Shown here one piece after another: positions 6,384-8,143 of a stretch of 8,143 nt of DNA. The first letter of the stretch is position 1; each line of letters opens with the position of its first letter. Made by a program: the position numbers and the translations under genes. The stretch is taken from positions 1-8,143 of the forward strand of contig JABMPV010000307.1 in the NCBI GenBank assembly GCA_013202595.1. The letters are read 5' to 3'. Source of the stretch: a bacterium. Its GTDB lineage: Bacteria; Actinomycetota; Acidimicrobiia; Spongiisociales; UBA11373. The notes below the pieces were generated by a model. That model saw nothing but the letters and a program-made list of their open reading frames with translations. It had not been told where the DNA came from and searched no databases.

Positions 6384-7715
6384 ATGTCCGACACTACCTG
6401 GGGACCGCTCGGCGAGGATCGCGATGAACACGCTCCGTCGGGACCTCCCCAGGACCACCTGCCATTCGTCCCGCCCCTCCCGCCGGCACAGGCTTCGGTC
6501 AGGCCCGCATGGGAGCCCGATCTGGCGCACGAGCGCACACTCACCTGGGAGACCGAGCAAGACCCTTGGAACTCACCCGTCGCTCCGGTAGCAGTCCCCA
6601 CAGGGCGCCGTGAGCGAGGCCGGATCGGCTGGGGGCGGCTCTTCCTCGTCTCGCTGCTTTCGGGAATCGTCGGCGCAACACTCGCCGCCGGGGTCGTGCT
6701 GTGGCTGGGCGACAACGGAAGTGGCGGCGACTCGGCGAACGTCACCGTCGTAGAGCGCATCGAAACACAGATCCTCACGCCGGAGACCGGCGGGAGCACC
6801 TCGGCCGCCGTGGCCACAAGGGTGCTCCCTTCGATCGTGACCATCGAGGTCAGGGAGACCTCAGGGGGCGACACGGCCGCCGACTCGTCCGGATCGGGCG
6901 TGGTCATCAGCACCGACGGCCTTCTCGTCACCAACCACCACGTCGTCGACGGGGCGGCGGACGTCAGAGTCGTCTTCGCCGACGGCCGCACCTACGAGGC
7001 GGAGATCATCGGGAGTGACTCACTCACCGATATCGCTCTGATCCGCATCGATGCGGTCGGTCTCACGGCCGTCGAGATCGGCTCGGCCGCCAACATGCAC
7101 ATCGGTGACGCCGCCATCGCGATCGGCAGCCCCCTCGGCCTTCGGGGTGGGCCTTCGGTGACGGTCGGTGTCGTGTCGGCCTTCGATCGGCGCGTACAGA
7201 CATCGGTCACCTCCGAACTGTTCGGTCTCCTCCAGACCGATGCCCCCATTACGAGGGGCTCCAGTGGCGGAGCGCTCGTTGACGACCACGGCCGACTGAT
7301 CGGCATCACCACCGCGATCGGCGTCAGTGACGTCGGTGCGGAGGGACTCGGGTTCGCAGTGCCCGTCGAGATGGTCATGCGGATCGTCGACGACCTCAAT
7401 GAATTCGGCGAGGCGCGGCACGCCTTCCTCGGGATCCAGGGCACCACGCTGTTCCGGCAGGCGGCAGATGGGGCCACTGTTCCATCCGGTGTCGTCGTCT
7501 CCGAGGTGGTGGCCGCGAGCGCCGCATCGGCCGCAGGCCTCGAACCGGGAGACATCATCCTCTCGTTCGACGGCGACGCCGTCACCACCATGGAGCAACT
7601 GGTCGTGGAAGTCCGGTTCTACCGGGTGGGCGACGCCATCGACGTGGTGATCGAACGCACCGAGGCGGAACAGACAATCCCCGTCATCCTGCTCGAGCGA
7701 CCGGAGGACGTGTGA
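6384..7715 (+). CDS. Membrane-anchored HtrA/DegP-like trypsin-type serine protease with PDZ domain
   Basis: This is a predicted envelope quality-control protease of the S1C (HtrA) family, 443 residues. Residues 1-82 form a Pro/acid/Trp-rich cytoplasmic tail ending in basic residues (GRRERGR, 74-80). One membrane anchor follows at about 84-108, then a linker and the protease domain (about 140-340). The triad is His186 in TNHHVV, Asp216 in TDIALI, and Ser294 in RGSSGGAL (usually GNSGG). A single PDZ domain lies at about 345-437 (FLGIQG at 348-353, GLEPGDIILSFDG at 385-397). Type II topology puts the protease outside the membrane, as in actinobacterial HtrA/PepD proteins. The ATG at 6384 is preferred because the open frame upstream runs antisense through moaE and because a -10 box sits 7 bases before it. 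The stop overlaps the next gene's GTG (GTGA). Confidence 0.93.
   Translation: MSDTTWGPLGEDRDEHAPSGPPQDHLPFVPPLPPAQASVRPAWEPDLAHERTLTWETEQDPWNSPVAPVAVPTGRRERGRIGWGRLFLVSLLSGIVGATLAAGVVLWLGDNGSGGDSANVTVVERIETQILTPETGGSTSAAVATRVLPSIVTIEVRETSGGDTAADSSGSGVVISTDGLLVTNHHVVDGAADVRVVFADGRTYEAEIIGSDSLTDIALIRIDAVGLTAVEIGSAANMHIGDAAIAIGSPLGLRGGPSVTVGVVSAFDRRVQTSVTSELFGLLQTDAPITRGSSGGALVDDHGRLIGITTAIGVSDVGAEGLGFAVPVEMVMRIVDDLNEFGEARHAFLGIQGTTLFRQAADGATVPSGVVVSEVVAASAASAAGLEPGDIILSFDGDAVTTMEQLVVEVRFYRVGDAIDVVIERTEAEQTIPVILLERPEDV
6391..6396 (-). promoter_or_regulatory. Possible -10 element for moaE
   Basis: On the minus strand TAGTGT fits TANNNT and ends ten bases before the moaE ATG at 6380, which would give a leader of only a few bases. 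No good -35 is visible upstream. It lies in codons 3-5 of the divergent protease gene. The call rests on spacing and the absence of a Shine-Dalgarno, and is weak. Confidence 0.25.
7703..7708 (+). promoter_or_regulatory. Ribosome binding site of the metalloprotease gene
   Basis: GGAGGA lies just before the GTG at 7712, inside the last codons of the HtrA-like gene. The spacing from GGAGG is only four bases, a little short. Coupling through the GTGA overlap may compensate. Confidence 0.5.
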
Positions 7716-8143
7716 CCGACAACGTCTTCGACCGGCTGAGAGACCTCTTCGAGTCATCGGGGCCGGTGAACTGGCGCCTGGCTCGCGAGATCGCCGAGAG
7801 CGTCGCGGGCGAAGCCGAGCCCATCGAGCCCTGGGTCGCCGAAGAGTACGAGGAGCTCACGATGACGGCGATGCTCCGGATCGCCGCGGCCTCGCCGCTC
7901 GACCCCTCCGCAGCTCCCGGTCGCATCCTGATCGTGGACCGCAGGGGCTGGGCGGCTGAGATGGCCGAGGGCTACGCCTACCTGGCTGAGCCGCTCGCCG
8001 GCCGCATGGGCGCCGACCCGACTACCGGCGGGCCCATGGGCCAGATGATGGCGGGGCTCGGTCCCGCCATGGTCGGCATGCAGATGGGCAGCATGGTCGG
8101 CTCGATGAGTCAGAGGGCCCTCGCCCGATTCGACGCCGGGCTC
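7712..8143 (+). CDS. Zinc-dependent metalloprotease, DUF2342/zincin_2 family, N-terminal part (truncated by window edge)
   Basis: The frame stays open for 144 codons from a GTG to the window end, so only the N-terminal part is visible. The translation fits the DUF2342/zincin_2 family (the 'F420-associated' or putative hydrolase proteins of actinomycetes). It has PVNWRLAREIAE at 18-29, a helical region with EPWVAEEYEEL at 39-49, a buried W80 in DRRGWAAEMAEGY, and a Gly/Met-rich helical stretch with GSMVGSMSQRALARFD at 126-141. The zinc-binding HExxH motif would lie beyond the edge and is not seen. The GTG overlaps the upstream protease stop as GTGA, with GGAGGA four bases before it, so the two are probably translated together. 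The family assignment rests on sequence feel from the N-terminal third and should be confirmed with the full gene. Confidence 0.8.
   Translation, partial: MTDNVFDRLRDLFESSGPVNWRLAREIAESVAGEAEPIEPWVAEEYEELTMTAMLRIAAASPLDPSAAPGRILIVDRRGWAAEMAEGYAYLAEPLAGRMGADPTTGGPMGQMMAGLGPAMVGMQMGSMVGSMSQRALARFDAGL

Overview
The window is one stretch of high-GC bacterial chromosome with dense, tightly packed genes and almost no intergenic space. The gene content and style point to an actinomycete-type organism, perhaps an Acidimicrobiia-like lineage. The reasons are high GC with C/G-ending codons, GTG starts, an apparently leaderless promoter, and a DUF2342/zincin_2 type metalloprotease gene, a family found mostly in Actinomycetota. 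This placement is an inference; the window holds no phylogenetic marker such as rRNA.

Positions 79-5837 are a five-gene operon read on the minus strand in the order livF, livG, acyl-CoA synthetase, livH, livM. It encodes both ATPases and both permeases of a branched-chain (HAAT/Liv) ABC importer, with a long-chain-type AMP-forming acyl-CoA synthetase in the middle. Once livG is given its internal ATG, every junction is a 4-base ATGA overlap, so the five proteins are probably made by coupled translation. No periplasmic binding protein (livK) lies in the window; it would have to be beyond position 1 or elsewhere. The built-in CoA ligase suggests that the cargo is a carboxylic acid (fatty, branched, alicyclic or aromatic) that is thioesterified on entry, rather than an amino acid.

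Positions 5907-6380 (minus) encode MoaE, the large subunit of molybdopterin synthase, with both signature lysines present. Its start codon lies 3 bases from the start codon of a divergent gene on the plus strand (6384-7715), which encodes a membrane-anchored HtrA/DegP-like serine protease with one PDZ domain. A TAGAAT -10 element ends 7 bases before the protease ATG, as expected for a leaderless transcript.

The protease stop codon overlaps the GTG of the last gene (7712 to the window edge, partial), which encodes the N-terminal part of a predicted zinc-dependent metalloprotease of the DUF2342/zincin_2 family. The two proteases therefore look like a coupled pair.

No RNA genes, CRISPR arrays, insertion sequences or phage genes were seen. 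The only non-coding stretches are 1-78, 5838-5906 and 6381-6383. The families are all known. The points worth a second look are the transporter plus CoA-ligase operon, an enlarged LivH, the back-to-back moaE/protease promoters and the protease pair.
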